From: Mansonella perstans
Lineage: Eukaryota > Nematoda > Chromadorea > Rhabditida > Onchocercidae
DNA: 64,000 nucleotides
NCBI GenBank assembly: GCA_037074765.1
Contig: JBAMDO010000056.1
Coordinates: 434,001 to 498,000, forward strand
Direction of reading: 5' to 3'
The notes beneath the pieces are model-generated. The model saw only the letters and a list, made by a program, of their open reading frames with translations, searched no databases and was not told where the DNA came from. A program made the translations under genes and the position numbers. Below are positions 27,301 through 40,740 of the stretch, one piece after another (the first letter of the stretch is position 1; each line of letters starts with the position of its first letter).

Positions 27301-30300
27301 TTGAATTCCTATTGTCTAGAATGCAGTAAAATGATTATGTTGGTAGAAATTTTATAAAATTTTTAACCTTTTAGGAGTAATTAATTATTTTGTTATTAAT
27401 TGGAAAAAAATATTTCAAGAAAAAATTTTTTTTATTCAATTTTAATTATTTCACAAAAAAATTTATAATCATTGAAATAATTGGTCATTTTTTTTAACTG
27501 TTGTCAACACTTGATTTTATAAAATTAAATAAAAAATGAAAATCATTGAATAGATAAGAGAAAAATTATGTAAGTGCAAAATGAATGAAATCAAAAAGTA
27601 AGGATATTTTCTTGGAAAATTTATAATGCATAAATTTGAAATTTAAAAAATTGAAAGCTATTAATCGTGCAAAGATGTTTTAAATAAAATTAACAGATCT
27701 GATCAGACAAACAATATTTTTCATTAAGTTGCTTAGCCAGCAACCAACCTATCCAATAGTCTAAACAGCATTGGATTGCATTAGCTTTTCATTGCAGAAA
27801 AATTATATGCCAATTTTTGCAATATTTCAAGAAATGCAAAGCTGATATTTTTCCAAATTTAATTTTAATTTTGAAAAGCAAATAAAAGTTGGTGAAAGAA
27901 TGTTCTTGAAATTTGAAACTGAAATTTTATTCAAAGTTCAAATTTAAATTCATTACGAATAATATGAAATTACCAACCTTCTGCTTTCAGAATAGAAACA
28001 CGAAGACGTTTTCTGATTGGGAAATGTTGCAGTGAGCAATGTATTAAGCCAAGACCGGTTGGCCTCGGTTCATTTTCAGGCCATGAACTACTGGTTCGTA
28101 CCGCAAATTGTTTCGGGATATCTGGTACCGAACTACACGAAGTAGATGCATCATGTAGATATAGCGATGAATCGGCGGTTCCATGTGTCATTTGCTGCTC
28201 ATCTGCTCCATTGTCATTTGTTAGCTAAAAAAATCTAATACTTTGTGAAATTTTGCCTAATTTGTTTTGGAGGAAAGAAAAAAGTCATTGTTGAAAGGTA
28301 TAATTACTGTTTTATATACAAATTGAGTTTGGCTTTCTTAAAATGGCTAAGAACAAATTTTTAACTATGCAATTGCTGAAAAATTTCCGCCAAAAAAATT
28401 CCTAACAAAATGACTAACAGATTTGATTAAATGTCAATTCATTGCAATATTTCAACAAATGCAAAGCTGATCTCTTTTCGAATTTAGCTCGTTAAATTTT
28501 ATTTGAACTCTAAAGGCCAAAGAGCAAATTCACTAAATTTAAAAAAAAGGGAAAAGAATTTTATTAAAAAAACCGAAAATTTTATCAGAATATCCACTCA
28601 TCATTCTTTAGTCACCACTTTTTTTTACCTTTTTATTGTGTGACAACGAAAGTAACTTTTACTGAATACTGGATTTTACTGAAAACTGATTTTACTGACT
28701 GCTGTATATAGTTTTTTTTTTTTTTTGAAATTCGATTTTATGGAAAAAATTGATCAAAATAATTTCCATTGCATTTTGTGCATACAGAAAAAATTGCAAA
28801 AATTTTGAAAAGTGCCAAAAACAGAAAAAGTAGTAAGCTGATAAAAAAAACCATTTATTTGAAAAAAAGCTAGAGATCAAATATAAAAGGAATAATTTAA
28901 CGTATATTCCTAAAATTATCGATTATTTAGTTAAATAGTTATAAATGGTATTTATAGTGGTATTGGTTAATGTGAGCATTTGGTTAATGAAAATTGACTT
29001 TATAACATTGGTTTACAATTCTTGCTCATACAGCATCTGGCTTTTACTACTTTATTTACTTTGTTGTTTTTTTGTTTTTTGACATTTAAAATTTTTTCAA
29101 TGCTTTGTTTCCACTTTTTTGTTTCTTTTTGACCGATGAATGGCATCAATTGTGAAATAAAATAGCATTTGGTTATTAGTAAACTAATTAAAATAATCTC
29201 TAGATAATGTTAAGATTTAAGTTAAATAGGAACAATTCAACTTTGCTAAATGAGTGATAAAGCAATTAAGAATGGAAAATTATATGATCGATGATACTAT
29301 AATCAAATGATATGAACAGGAAATTTTATCAGAATTTGTTTTAAAACTTTTCCACTCCTTAATTTTAAATCTTTGATCTAATTTTTAACATTTCACCCTA
29401 GCAGTATATTGGAGGAAAAAATCTCTACAAGTCATATTCTTTATTTCCATTAAATTCAATAAATTTTTTTCTTTCCTTTTCTTTTTTTTGGAACTTCTGA
29501 ATAATACGGAAACTGAAATGCTATTTTTTACATTCGCGGATAGTCTAAAAATTTTGCTTCCCATTATTACTTCCTTCCACCACTACATATTTTACATACT
29601 TTTATATCCGCAAATGATTAAAGGCTTTTTCCGCTGGTATTTTTGCCTTAAAAGCCTAAAAAAGGAAAAATAAGGAATGGTAGAAAATGGCACAAACAGT
29701 CATTTCTCAGATAAACTAAATTGAACACTTGACAAAATTGATTTCATCAGCCATTCCGAAGAGCTAATGGTTAATTTGTGCATTGATTAAATTTCCATTT
29801 ATATTTATTTTGGACAATGATTAAAGTCTCAAACATATTTATCAATTTTTTAATGACAGTTCTTAATGCTAAAATAAAGATGCAATCATTTATTGAGGGC
29901 TTATCAAAGTATTATCAGTTTTAAAATCATTTTCACTATTATTGATAAGTAAATTAGAATTGAGCAATAACTGTAATACGATGGCAAACATTAGAGAAAT
30001 GTTTAAAATCGAGCAAAATAAAATTTAATTAAAAGAAAGTAGCTATAATGCATTGCGACTTTGTTACTGAAATGATTAATGCGTTTTGATTAGAAGGCTT
30101 TTTTTTAAATAAAAAATAAAACAGAAATCGAAATAGGTCAATGAATTTCATTTTGGTGCATAAGAAAAAAGAAATAAGAAAAATAGAAAAAAGAAATAGT
30201 TAATGATCAATTTCAATTTTCTGCACGCTTTTTTAAATTAAAACAAAAAATTCAGTTCTCAAATTTAGTGAACGCGAAAAAAAATGGAAAATTTCGGAAT

Positions 30301-33300
30301 TTTAATCTTCTAAAATTGATGAGCCACAAAAAATTTTTTACATGATAATTGAACCGTGAAGGAATTATTGATTTTGGGAATGGGAAAAAGTTAGAGCAGA
30401 AAAACAAATTCCTTAAATAAATGAATGGAAAAATGAAAATGAAAGGATTAAAACGAAAAATAAGCAAAGGATTTGTGTGTCGAACGCAGCAAATAAATAA
30501 ATCAGTCAAAGTAAACTGACAAATATGGCAATTTTTATAAATGTAACTTTTTTCAAAAAAAAAAGACAATTAGTCTATTTATTTTGAAAGAAATAGAAAA
30601 TGAAGAAAATAGAATTAAATAAACAATTAGTGTGGTATTTTTCTGCAAATTTCCAAAAAAAACAAATATATAAACAAATAAGCAAAATAAAATGAAACAA
30701 TCTATTTGAATATTTTTGTCATTTAATTATTGTATGAAATAGAATTTTTGTAGCACCAATAAAATGGATCAATTCCACCTTGAAAATTGCTTTTGAAATT
30801 TGTTCAAAAATAAGGGTTTATTTTTTCCCTCTTAAATTTTCCTTGAAAAATTTTAAAAAATCGCTTTTCGATGAAGATGAAATTATAGAAAAAAAGGAAA
30901 AAATCGTTGAAGTAAATCATCAACCAGTATTATTCATATTACTCGAAAATGCCAAATTGACAAGAGGAAAAAAGAAAAAAAAAACTGTCAAAAGAAAATG
31001 AAATGATCAAGTTTCAGAACGAAAGAAAAAGCTGAAAAGAGTAATCTTTAGTCAGTTGAAAGAAGATAAAGAAGAAAATCAGTAATAAGTAAGTTTTTTT
31101 GCGATTTTTTTTCTTCATAATTAAAATTCGATGAAAATTTGAATTTTATTCGGTTTTTGTGACAAAGAAAAAAATGATAAGTATTGTAAAACAAAAGTTT
31201 TCAATCATAGAAATATAAACTTTTCTTACTTTTTATATTATTACTTTTTAAAAACTATTGTCTTATTGTCACTAAAAAACTATTGTCATTTTTTTTGCTA
31301 GTTATTTTTATGTCATTTTAATTTATTAATTAATAGAAATTTGCTTTTTCTAATTTGACACATATTTGTTCAATTGAACAAACGATAAAAATGTTTTAAT
31401 ATTTATAGAAAAAAATTATATTTAAATTTCAAAAATGACGTAAGAATGAAAAATAATTTATTTGTATCAAAAAAGCAACAAGAAGGCTCACATCATTTTC
31501 AATGTATGCAGCTGAAAATTATTAATGCAATGGAAATAGAATTAAAATTAATTGCGATACAAATATCATTTAAAAAAAATGAAATTCATCTTATGCTCAT
31601 AAAATAAGCTGGTAAATAAATTTTCACTAATTTTTGATCCCCATTGAGTGGATGTCTATTTCTTTATTAGAAATTCAATTTTTTCATTTAAATCACTATA
31701 ATGCCTTATTTTCTTTTATTACAAATCACTGAATGACATCTTATGAAATTTTTAGTGACGTCTATTGGTTAAGTTCATTCTTATTGTCGTCATATATGTA
31801 TGCATGAATTGATGGATAAGTAATAAAACTCATGCAGAGGAAAAACATACCATTAAAACTGATACTTGTCATTTCCATAAAAGAAAAAAAATTCATTTTA
31901 TTTCTCAAAAATTAAAATTAAAATAACTAAAAAAGCAAAAAGCATTGTTAAATTATTTTTTTGAGAAAATTTTAAAAATAAACAAAAACGATTTTACTTC
32001 TGGTAATTTTCACTGTTGCTGCTATCAGATATAATTGCTGCAATATTCCTTTTTTTTTTTTTTTTCTTTGAAAAATAAAATCTTTGAAAAAATTACAGAA
32101 AAAAATTTCTTGCAAAAAAAAAAATCAGGTACAGTAAAGTAGAGTGAAAGTTTACTACGTCAAGTACAGTAAATGACAAGAAAACCATTGCTTCTCTAAG
32201 ATGCTTTTTTTGAAAAATTTTCGATATTTTTATGGTTGAAAAAAAAACAAAATATTATCAAATATTAAAATTTGTTTCACTTAAGGAATAAATTTTATTT
32301 TTAATTTTTTATTTTTATCTTATTTTTAGAATAATAACAATTTATCGCTCCTATCGTTGTTCCATTGAATAAAAAAACTTCCAACTTTTTTTTTTGCTTG
32401 TTATACGGTGTTACTTTCATTTATTCACAGACAAAGTTTTCATCAATTAACATTTTAGACATTTGTTCGTTTTATTTTTAAAAAAAAAAAAAATTAAATA
32501 TGAGAAGAAATTAAACAACGAAAAAGCAGTTTCAGGCTTATCTCTCAAAAAAATTGTCCCATCTGTTGTAACTTCAAAAGTTCCTGAAACCTTTTCACTC
32601 ATTTTTTTCTTGTCTTTTTTGCAAACATTTCAAAAATAAATGCAATTATCATCATTCATCAGTAAAGCCAAGAAATTTGCCAATATATTACTATATTCAA
32701 ATATGAAATTATCAATGTTTTGATAAAATTTTAATTTAAATTAAACAACAAAAATATAACTATAAAAAATGGCACAAAATTTTTTGTTTATATTTGAAAA
32801 AAAGAAAGAGAAAGAGGGAGAGAGATGGGAAAAGGGGAAATCATATAGATGCTAAATTTATTAAATTTAAAAAGAAAACCGACAATAACAATAACAATTT
32901 AACAATAATATTTTATTTCTATTGCTCGAGCAAAATAGAAATAGTAATGTTAATAAAAAAAGTCAGTACGAAAAGAAACAAAACGAAATCAATTAAACCT
33001 ACCCAAAGTGGTATGCAAAAAAAGGTTTTAAAAGAGGACCACAATTTGTCGTTTTTGCCTTCTGCGATATTTCGTATGCTATTTATTTCATTTCAATTTG
33101 CTGATTCAACTCTAATTTTGCGTTTTTTTTTTTTTTTCTGTAAACCAATAGGGAAAGATATATGGAGAAAAAAATAAAAAGTGGCGTTTCCTTTGCATTT
33201 CTCTTGGCGAACTGTTGCCTGTACTGGAATTTACCAATGCTTATTTCGAAAAGTTACTTGGAATTTAATTTGTTCATTTGTTTATTTTATATTGCATAAA

Positions 33301-35777
33301 ATCGTACGGTTAAATTCTCAGGTTAAGTTATTCGTTGTTTCGTTAAAAAAATATGTAATTTTTAAATGCTCAAACTAATTAAATGAATTACGAATTTTTT
33401 GGATTCCATAAAATTTCTTATAATATGATCATACAAATAATTAAAGCAAAATAGTTTAAAATTTAAACATTCCTAATCCATCAGATTTTTTATATTTCCT
33501 CTGCTAATTATTAACTTTTTGAGCAAAATAAAATTTAAAAACTTAAATTTTTGTGTTTTTTTTTTCTTTTTTATCTTAACATATGTTGAAAGCTATAAAG
33601 AATACAACAAGAAAAGCAAATTTAAATTGTTGCTTTTCCTTATTTTAATGACAGCTTTCCACATCCTTCTTTTTGGTCCAACAGTTATTAAATGGAATGT
33701 TTTTCCAATTTGTCAGCCTTGCGAATTATTTTTAAAATTTTTTATCAATTAGGGTAGTGTGAAAAATAATATTTATTAAAAGTATATTTTATTAGTTAAA
33801 AGTTAGTGAATAAAATACAGTGATGCAGATATGTTCGTAAATTTACTGCAAGTCTTAGAAAGAAATTTGAACTATAATGAATTTACTTATGAAAATAGAA
33901 AGGCATCAAGTTTATAACAGCATTAAATGCATGAAATTTAGTTTCAATTAACTTTCAATTAGTTCCTGATATTAGAAATTTCTAATTCGATAGAAGCGAT
34001 TTGCTGGAAACAAAATTGAAATGCATGGTAAGGCGAAATACGAAAGCAAAATGAAGTATCGGAAAACATTTCCGGAAATCTAGAAGGAAAGTGACACTGA
34101 TTTTACAATGAAATTTGAATAAATCAAGTTAAATTTCAATCCAGTAGTTGAACGAAAATGAAAGAGACCTTAGATTTCTTTACTTTCGTTTTTTGAGTAA
34201 AAACTATAAGAAAGGTTGACAAGGTAAGTATTTTTTACTCTATACGAGAGGAATGATCCGTTCATTTTGTACCATTGAACTTGATATTTCGTTTAGTTAT
34301 TTATTTTTATGCATACTTAATATATTTGTACTTGAAAAAATGTTTTATCAAAAAAAGTGATCCGTACTTAATGTAAATGGAGGAAAAAGTTGCTTGCTTT
34401 ATAAGAGAGTAGAGTTTTAAATTGGAATACCTATTATTTAGATGAAATGTATGAGCTAAAAAAAGCGAAGCAGAATGAATTTCATCATTTAAGATTTATG
34501 AAATGAATTTTTAATTTGTGGACATTGGGAATTAGTTTAAATTTAATCAACAACATCAAAATTTTATAAGTTAAATGATATGAGTTATCGCTATGAGTTA
34601 AATGACTATATCACGTACTGTTCTGATAGTAAAACTCTCCTGACATTTTTGTCTTAGATCTTAGAAATCCATTAATAGTAGAATCAAAAGAAAACATCGG
34701 TGATTGCTAGTGTCATTTTCTCCAAAATAAATGTAACTTCACGTGAAAAATGCAGCTAATAAAATGAATTTTTGCGACAATGTGCAATCAAGAGTGGAAT
34801 CAGGTATTTCTCGTTCTCTCTATAATTTTAAAAAGTTATAATTTTTTTCAAAGCTTTTTCGAATTGCTATTCAGTATTACAATTTTTTGAGTTTTTTGTA
34901 GGAATTTTAAGAATTTAAAATTTAATTTCTAGCAAGTCAAATTTTTTTTTAAACTTTCAAATTATCCAAAAGATTAAATTTGATTGATTCGAACCTGTTC
35001 AACGGAGGGTGATAATGATGAGTTTTGTAAATAAGCATTTGTACTAGTTGAAACACCACTGAAATGATCGGAAGAATGTTGCTGTTGGTTAAATTTTCCT
35101 TCCGGTTGTTGCAGGTGTTTTTGTTGATTGCGATTTTGCCGTTTTTTAAAGAATGATAACCGTTGAAATGATCGGAACGAATTACCACATGTAATATGTC
35201 CGAATGGCATGGATGCTGAATTATTATCGGTTTCAGAAACTTTTTGTAATTCCGAAAATTTCCGTTGTACAATTGTTGGTGATGGCCATTCATTATCATC
35301 AATATTGTTGGTGGCATTTCCGCTATCGATATTATCATTGTCGCAAACAGCAACATTATCCTTACTGTTAGTTGAATATTGTTGTCTTACTGATGCATTC
35401 TTTTGATCAGTAGTTAACTGAATAGAATCCTTATGAACTGGTATTTGCGGAAGACGTCTTCCAGTTGCTGGTCGTTGCTCCAAATTCCAACGATGAAGTG
35501 AAGAATCAGATGCAGTAACAGTGGATTCTGATAATAATGCTTGAGGTGTCGTAAGGAGTCTGCGTGATGATGGACGGTGTACATGAGATGTTGGTATTTG
35601 TGGTAGAAGACGATGACGACCGGTTGAAATAAATGGTGTTGCGGAAACACCAAGGCTAATGCTATTACTTCGACCATATGGTTCCAACAAGTTCCGAGGC
35701 ATTCTCGATGTTGATGCCGATGAGCTGGACAACATACGTTCAGGGCAAACATTATCACTTGATGATGTTTCATGCAT
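18334..35777 (-). CDS. Tandem C2-domain (synaptotagmin/Tac2-N-like) protein, calcium-independent type
   Basis: Predicted soluble, 609-residue membrane-trafficking adaptor. Exons: 35777-34995, 28224-27978, 25389-25268, 24451-24251, 22055-21944, 19811-19637, 18523-18334; every junction agrees in phase. Exon 1 (261 residues) is Ser/Asn/Gln-rich, without a membrane segment, and has two LPQIP motifs (about residues 57-62 and 108-113). C2A (about 317-450) starts LGLIHCSLQHFP and includes ILKAEG, VVFNQEFFF and DLIIGELHV. C2B (about 452-592) starts LGKLYITSCLEKKA, includes IIKVEDLP and DDLIGSVYLGKL, and ends with the family's IHNL. The aspartates expected in the calcium loops are mostly missing: C2A lacks the DPYVK-type site and has VYHQST where VYDFDR is usual. 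A short tail follows C2B. The last acceptor (TTGAG before 18523) is weak but fits the phase. It could alternatively belong to the SYT14/16 or RIM-type C2 groups; I do not assign an ortholog. Confidence 0.88.
27811..27868. repeat. Left copy of a direct repeat flanking exon 2 of the tandem-C2 gene
   Basis: The 28-nt core at 27819-27846 (from GCAATATTTCAAG to GCTGAT) matches 28444-28471 with one mismatch; weaker similarity extends outward on both sides. It lies in intron 2, next to exon 2. Confidence 0.75.
28225..34994. other. Large first intron of the tandem-C2 gene
   Basis: 6.8 kb intron between exons 1 and 2. Open frames here are short, AT-driven and rich in Phe, Lys and Asn; none shows a recognised domain or splice context. 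No nested gene was found. Confidence 0.6.
28433..28487. repeat. Right copy of a direct repeat flanking exon 2 of the tandem-C2 gene
   Basis: Core 28444-28471 matches the copy at 27819-27846 at 27 of 28 positions. It lies in intron 1, about 220 bp upstream of exon 2 on the gene's strand. Confidence 0.75.
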
Positions 35778-37293
35778 CGTTGTTTTCTTTTATTCCGAAA
35801 ATAATTTTTATAAGTTTATCAAAATAAAATTAAACAAATTTCCCGAAGAGGCAAGAGGTAATAGTTAGAAAGAAAAGGACAAGAATAAATAAACAAATTC
35901 TTGAAAAAATGATCTACTATTAACTAACTGCTTACGAGTTAGGTCTGTTGCTATTACTGCCTTTAGGCAATGGAATGTCTCTTTTCCACCCATTCTTCTC
36001 CTCCTCCTTCCTTCCCCTTTCTCTCTTTGCCCTTTTTTCCAGCAAAGCCTAAGTCCTTTTAGAGATAAACATCAACATCCATTTCTTTCTCGTAATTAAT
36101 TTTCCTTCTACCCCAATATAAACTTTACGATTCCATCATGCTATACTGTAGCCACAAAATTTTTTTACGCATTATTAGATTCTTCTTTCTTGATAATTAA
36201 TTTTCTTTACTACTGTAATTTTCACTGTTTTTGTTACCATTTCACATTTCTAATTATCCCGGAATAATTTTTTGTTTTAGGCTGTCAATTGTTGTTGTCG
36301 ATATTGCTATTACTGTTGATATTGTTATTTTTATTTTCTTATTATTATTATCGCCGTTGTTGTTTTTTCTTTCTTCTTTTATTTTATATTATTAATTATA
36401 ATCTTCTCGAGAGTTTCTTGTCAAGAAAGCATTAAACTTTAAGTTTTAAAAAGAAAAAAGGAGGAATTTAGAATTATTATTTCATTTTTATAATGAAATG
36501 TTACGTGTTCATTGTAAATGTTTGAAAAACTTAGTTATATTAATGGTTTTTTAGTAATAATTGCATTCTTTTGTTAATTAAGCTAAATGCCTTATGAGAC
36601 ATGGATTCTGAAGAAGTAATGAATAAGTGATGATTGCTGGAAAATTTTCTCAATGCAGTTACTGCAGTATTACAAGCAAATTTTCATTATACCATTAATA
36701 ATATATTTCATAACTTGATAGCTTTATATTTTTATCCAAATTTTTCAAAAAAAAAAAAAAGTAACTTCCGGATAATAAATTATTTGAACTTTCGAAAATG
36801 ATAATAATTTGGATTGTACATTTATATATATGTTCGGATACATCAAAGAGAATTCTGAAATTTCAGATCAAACAGTGCAAATTATTCGGCGACCGAATGA
36901 ATGATTAGATCAAACGGAATGATCTGGTTCATAATATTTCATGTTTATTAAGATGCTGAATTGTAATAGAATTTACCACATTGCATATCTTCGATTGGAC
37001 ATTAAACAATATTCAATGCTGATAATTTCAATCATATCGCAAAAACCATAACAACAATAACTAAAACTTATGGTTGATACAGCAATTCTCTTTCGATTCC
37101 CGCTTTTTCTATCTCTCTGGTATATCTTAATGGAATATAAATGCTTTAGAATTTAAACTTGTACTTTAGAATTTATCTACTCTGTAAATCAATGAACTGA
37201 TGATTATATCAGCATGAATCATCAACAATATATAAATTAATAATCGACGAATAAAAAAACTGATTAACACAAAATGTATATTTTCATGCACAT

Positions 37294-37371
37294 TATGTAT
37301 GTATGTGTGTGTACATACATACACAGACATAGGACGCGCAGACAGACACACACATATATACAAATACACAA
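37294..37371. repeat. TATG/GT and CA-rich microsatellite
   Basis: Imperfect run of GTATGT, GTGT, ACATAC and CAGACA units in intergenic DNA. The change from GT-type to CA-type on one strand gives it partial self-complementarity. Confidence 0.85.
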
Positions 37372-38970
37372 TAAAATCAGCAAAATAAATCGAAATGAAT
37401 TTGATAACTTTTCCGTCCGGCGATATCATTTACACTCCAACCGAATATTTATCCGTGTTTTTTCCGGATAGTAAACGATTGAATGAAAATTGAAAAAATA
37501 AATAAGGGAAAAAAAAAGAGGAATGAAGCATGAACAAAATTTCTCGTATTTCGAATATCGAGAAATTCTCTACTTTTTCATTTCTTTTACTTCATTTATT
37601 GTCGCAATATTTGAATTATTAGCAAAAAATATTTTTAAAATTTTAATTCTTCAATTTTATTAATTTTAAAAGTTAAATAAAAGTGATTAACGACTACAAG
37701 TTCTGTCATTTATAAATTTTTCATTAATTTACATTATAGCTGTTAATCCTTCCATTCTTTCAATTATTTTGCACTTCAACCAATATTTATATCACTCTTC
37801 AAGCGATATTCGCATCTTAATCTACATTGATCGAATATTTCAAACAATTGAAGCTAATTGCTGTATTAATCATACAAATCATTAAAGTTAATTTGTAAAA
37901 AAAAAAAAAAAAAAAAAGAGCAAAGGCAAAATTTGTCTTTTATAAATAATAAAGTTAATAATCATTTTCTAAATTAGAACTTTTAAGAAGCTTCTTTTGC
38001 TTATATTATTTTTCATTTATTCCTTCTTGCTTTGCTGTAATTTTACTCTTTATTACAATGCTGCTCTTTTTCAAAACGGATCATATATTCTATAGCATAT
38101 TTGCTTGTTCATTATCAATAAGATCAATGATGATTGTAATTATTCTTAAATTGTATAATAACTATTGCAAATAGTCATTTTCAAATGATTCATAAAAGTT
38201 TTTTTATGAATTAATCTAAAATTTTCAGTCTAATTGCTGTTTTTAAGCTAATTAAAATTTTTCATAGTCAAATTTTTGCTTAAAATTTATCGCTAAATGA
38301 TTTGATTTCAAAGAAAAGATCAGTTTTAGCGATAAGATAAATTGAAATTTTGTTGAGTATTTATTTTCTCTTAATTAAATTTGTTTTAAATTTGGTTTAC
38401 AATTTTTACTTTTCACATTGTCTTTCACTCTCTTACATTTTCATTTCCTTTCTCTTCTTCTCTATTTTCATTGTTGTTATGAACACTTTAAATTTTTATA
38501 ATATGCGAAAAAAGGAAATGAGTAAATATTTAAATGAAAATTGGAAAGAGGAAAAGAAAAAAAGAAAAAAAAATTGTTAATCAAATATGCTATATTTTGT
38601 TCATTTTTTATTTCCTTTCGTTTATTTCAATAAAAATAAAAATTGACAAAAAAAAAAAAAAAAAAAAATTTCTTTTAATGAAAAATTGAAGCAAAATGAA
38701 ATAGACAAGCGTAAAGGAAGAAAAAAAGAAAGGAGAATGAAAGAGAGAAAAGAAGAGACAGAGAGAGAGAGAGAGAGTAAAAGATGTAAAGGATTTTTAG
38801 TGAAAAAAAAAAAAAAAAATTGAAAAGAAAATTTTTGTTTTTTTTTTTGGAAAGGAAAAGGTAAAATATTAAAGTGAAAAATATATGACAAAGTAATAAT
38901 ATTTGATTTGAGATATATTTTCTTCTCTGATCTTTCAACTATTTATTGCTAATCTGCTCGAGAAATAAAA

Positions 38971-39187
38971 TATTGTTATTATTATTATTATTATCGTTAT
39001 TATCATTGCTATTATTGTTGTTATCATTATTATTATTATTATTATCATTGTTATTATTGTTATTATCACTGTTATTGTCATTATCACTGCTATTGTCATT
39101 ATGTTATCACTGTCATTATCATTGCTATTGTCATTATCACTGTTATTGTCATTATCGTTGTTGTTATCATTTTTACTACTATTAATA
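38971..39187. repeat. ATT/GTT/ATC trinucleotide microsatellite
   Basis: About 215 bp of imperfect ATT, GTT and ATC triplets, continuing more degenerately to about 39370. It translates as a poly-leucine frame on the plus strand, which I reject as a gene. Confidence 0.92.
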
Positions 39188-39583
39188 TAATTATATTATT
39201 ACTCATAGTTATATTGTGATTGATATTATATTATAATTAATATAATGACTATGATCATTATTATTATCATTTATTATTAATATAATTATCAATCATTATT
39301 GTTGTTGTTATTATTCATAATGGCATTGTTATTGTTATTGTTATTGTTTTTGCTATTAATGTTAATGTATTACTATTTAACAATAAATATATTATTACTA
39401 TTAATGAAAATAAGAGAGAGAGAGAGAGAGTAAAGTGAGGGAAGAGGAGGAGAAGGATAAACTATTTCCGGAACATTTATTGTTTCTGCAGAATAATTTT
39501 TCAGAAGAAAAATAATCTTTATCCTACTGCAGTTCTACTTCTTACTCATATCTATCGTGGGTATTATATGTTATACATACCTA

Positions 39584-39584
<1 letters not shown>

Positions 39585-39621
<37 letters not shown>

Positions 39622-39770
39622 TACACACACAGACACACACAAACACAACCAGACACACACATACACAGACACACACACACACATACAAACACACACATAG
39701 ACACACACACAGACACACACAGACACAACCAGACACACACATACACAGACACACACACACATACAGACAT
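39585..39770. repeat. CA-rich minisatellite with higher-order 80-bp period
   Basis: Starts as pure CA then becomes a mix of CACACA, CAGACA, CATACA and CACAACC blocks. The rare CACAACCAGACACACACATA segment occurs at about 39644 and again at about 39724, so an 80-bp unit has been duplicated inside the CA tract. Confidence 0.9.
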
Positions 39771-40700
39771 AGAGCAGTTTTACGCATGGATGAATCAAAG
39801 GATAATGGAAGGGGAGAGATTAAAAGAAAGGAATGTGTTGAAGTAAGAGAGATAGAGATGAAAGAGGAGAAAAAGAATGAATGAATGAATGGTTAAATTA
39901 AATTAATTAATTGAATACAAATATGATAATGACTGAAAAGGAAAAAGGATGAAAAAAAGAAAGAAATAAAAGTTTTCATTTATAAATATTTTTCTATTCC
40001 TTTATTTCTATATAATTGAACTATTCCTATTTTTTATTTTTCTTTTCCTATTCTATTCTTTCTTTTTCTCATTTCTTTTTTGTATTTTTCTCTTTCATAC
40101 AAATTCCTAATTTCAATTTTCATACAATTCTTAATTTCAATTAATTTAACAAAAAAAAAAAAAAAAAAAAATGGCAAAAAAAAGAATTAATGAATTAATA
40201 TTGGAAATATTCAATGAAACATTTATGGAAATGAAATTTATGCATAGAATTAATAACTTACAATTAACATATATATTACATACATACTAGATAAGTTGTG
40301 ATTTTCTTTTTTTGAAGTTAAAAATTTCGAGCAGTAAATAAACTTGCAAAATGTTACTCATGTTTGAATTTTGCTCTTGCTAGCTAGAAGAATTTTTTTT
40401 TTTTTTTTTTGTGAAAAATTTAAAAGAATTGAAATAGATAGAGAAAGAGAGAGAGAGAGAGAGGGTGAAAGTGAAAGAGAGTGAAAGAAAGGAAAAAAAT
40501 TTATTTTTTTAAATGTAACAAGAAAATTTTTAAAATGTTTGTATATATCATCTGTATGTATTGTCTCTATCTCTGTTTGCTAAAATAATCGTACTAAAAA
40601 TTTTTCTTTAAAAAAAAAAAAAAATTCATATATTCTAGCGAAGAAAAAAAATGTAGTAAAGCAAGATGTGGTAGCGAAATTTGAAAAATTTTTGAACTAC

Positions 40701-40702
<2 letters not shown>

Positions 40703-40735
<33 letters not shown>
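40703..40735. repeat. CT dinucleotide microsatellite upstream of paramyosin
   Basis: A clean CT run of about 33 bp, 950 bp upstream of the paramyosin ATG. A GA run lies 240 bp further upstream at 40441-40463, so the two polypurine/polypyrimidine tracts are on opposite strands. Confidence 0.92.

Positions 40736-40740
<5 letters not shown>

Noticed and set aside
30252..30569. 105-codon Phe-rich minus-strand frame in the C2 gene's first intron
   Set aside because: Composition matches AT-rich non-coding DNA and no family was recognised.
32794..33177. 127-codon Lys-rich plus-strand frame
   Set aside because: Starts at a non-ATG codon in a purine run and ends in poly-Phe from poly-T; no coding signature.
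35209..35773. Additional frames overlapping exon 1 of the C2 gene
   Set aside because: They are shadows of the long coding exon; only the minus frame beginning MHETSSSDN joins in phase with downstream C2 exons.
38946..39185. Leucine-rich open frame on the plus strand
   Set aside because: It is a direct translation of the ATT/GTT microsatellite with no splice or domain support.
39564..39846. Cys/Val-rich and His/Thr-rich overlapping frames on both strands
   Set aside because: All are readings of the CA minisatellite; several frames are open at once because the repeat lacks stops.
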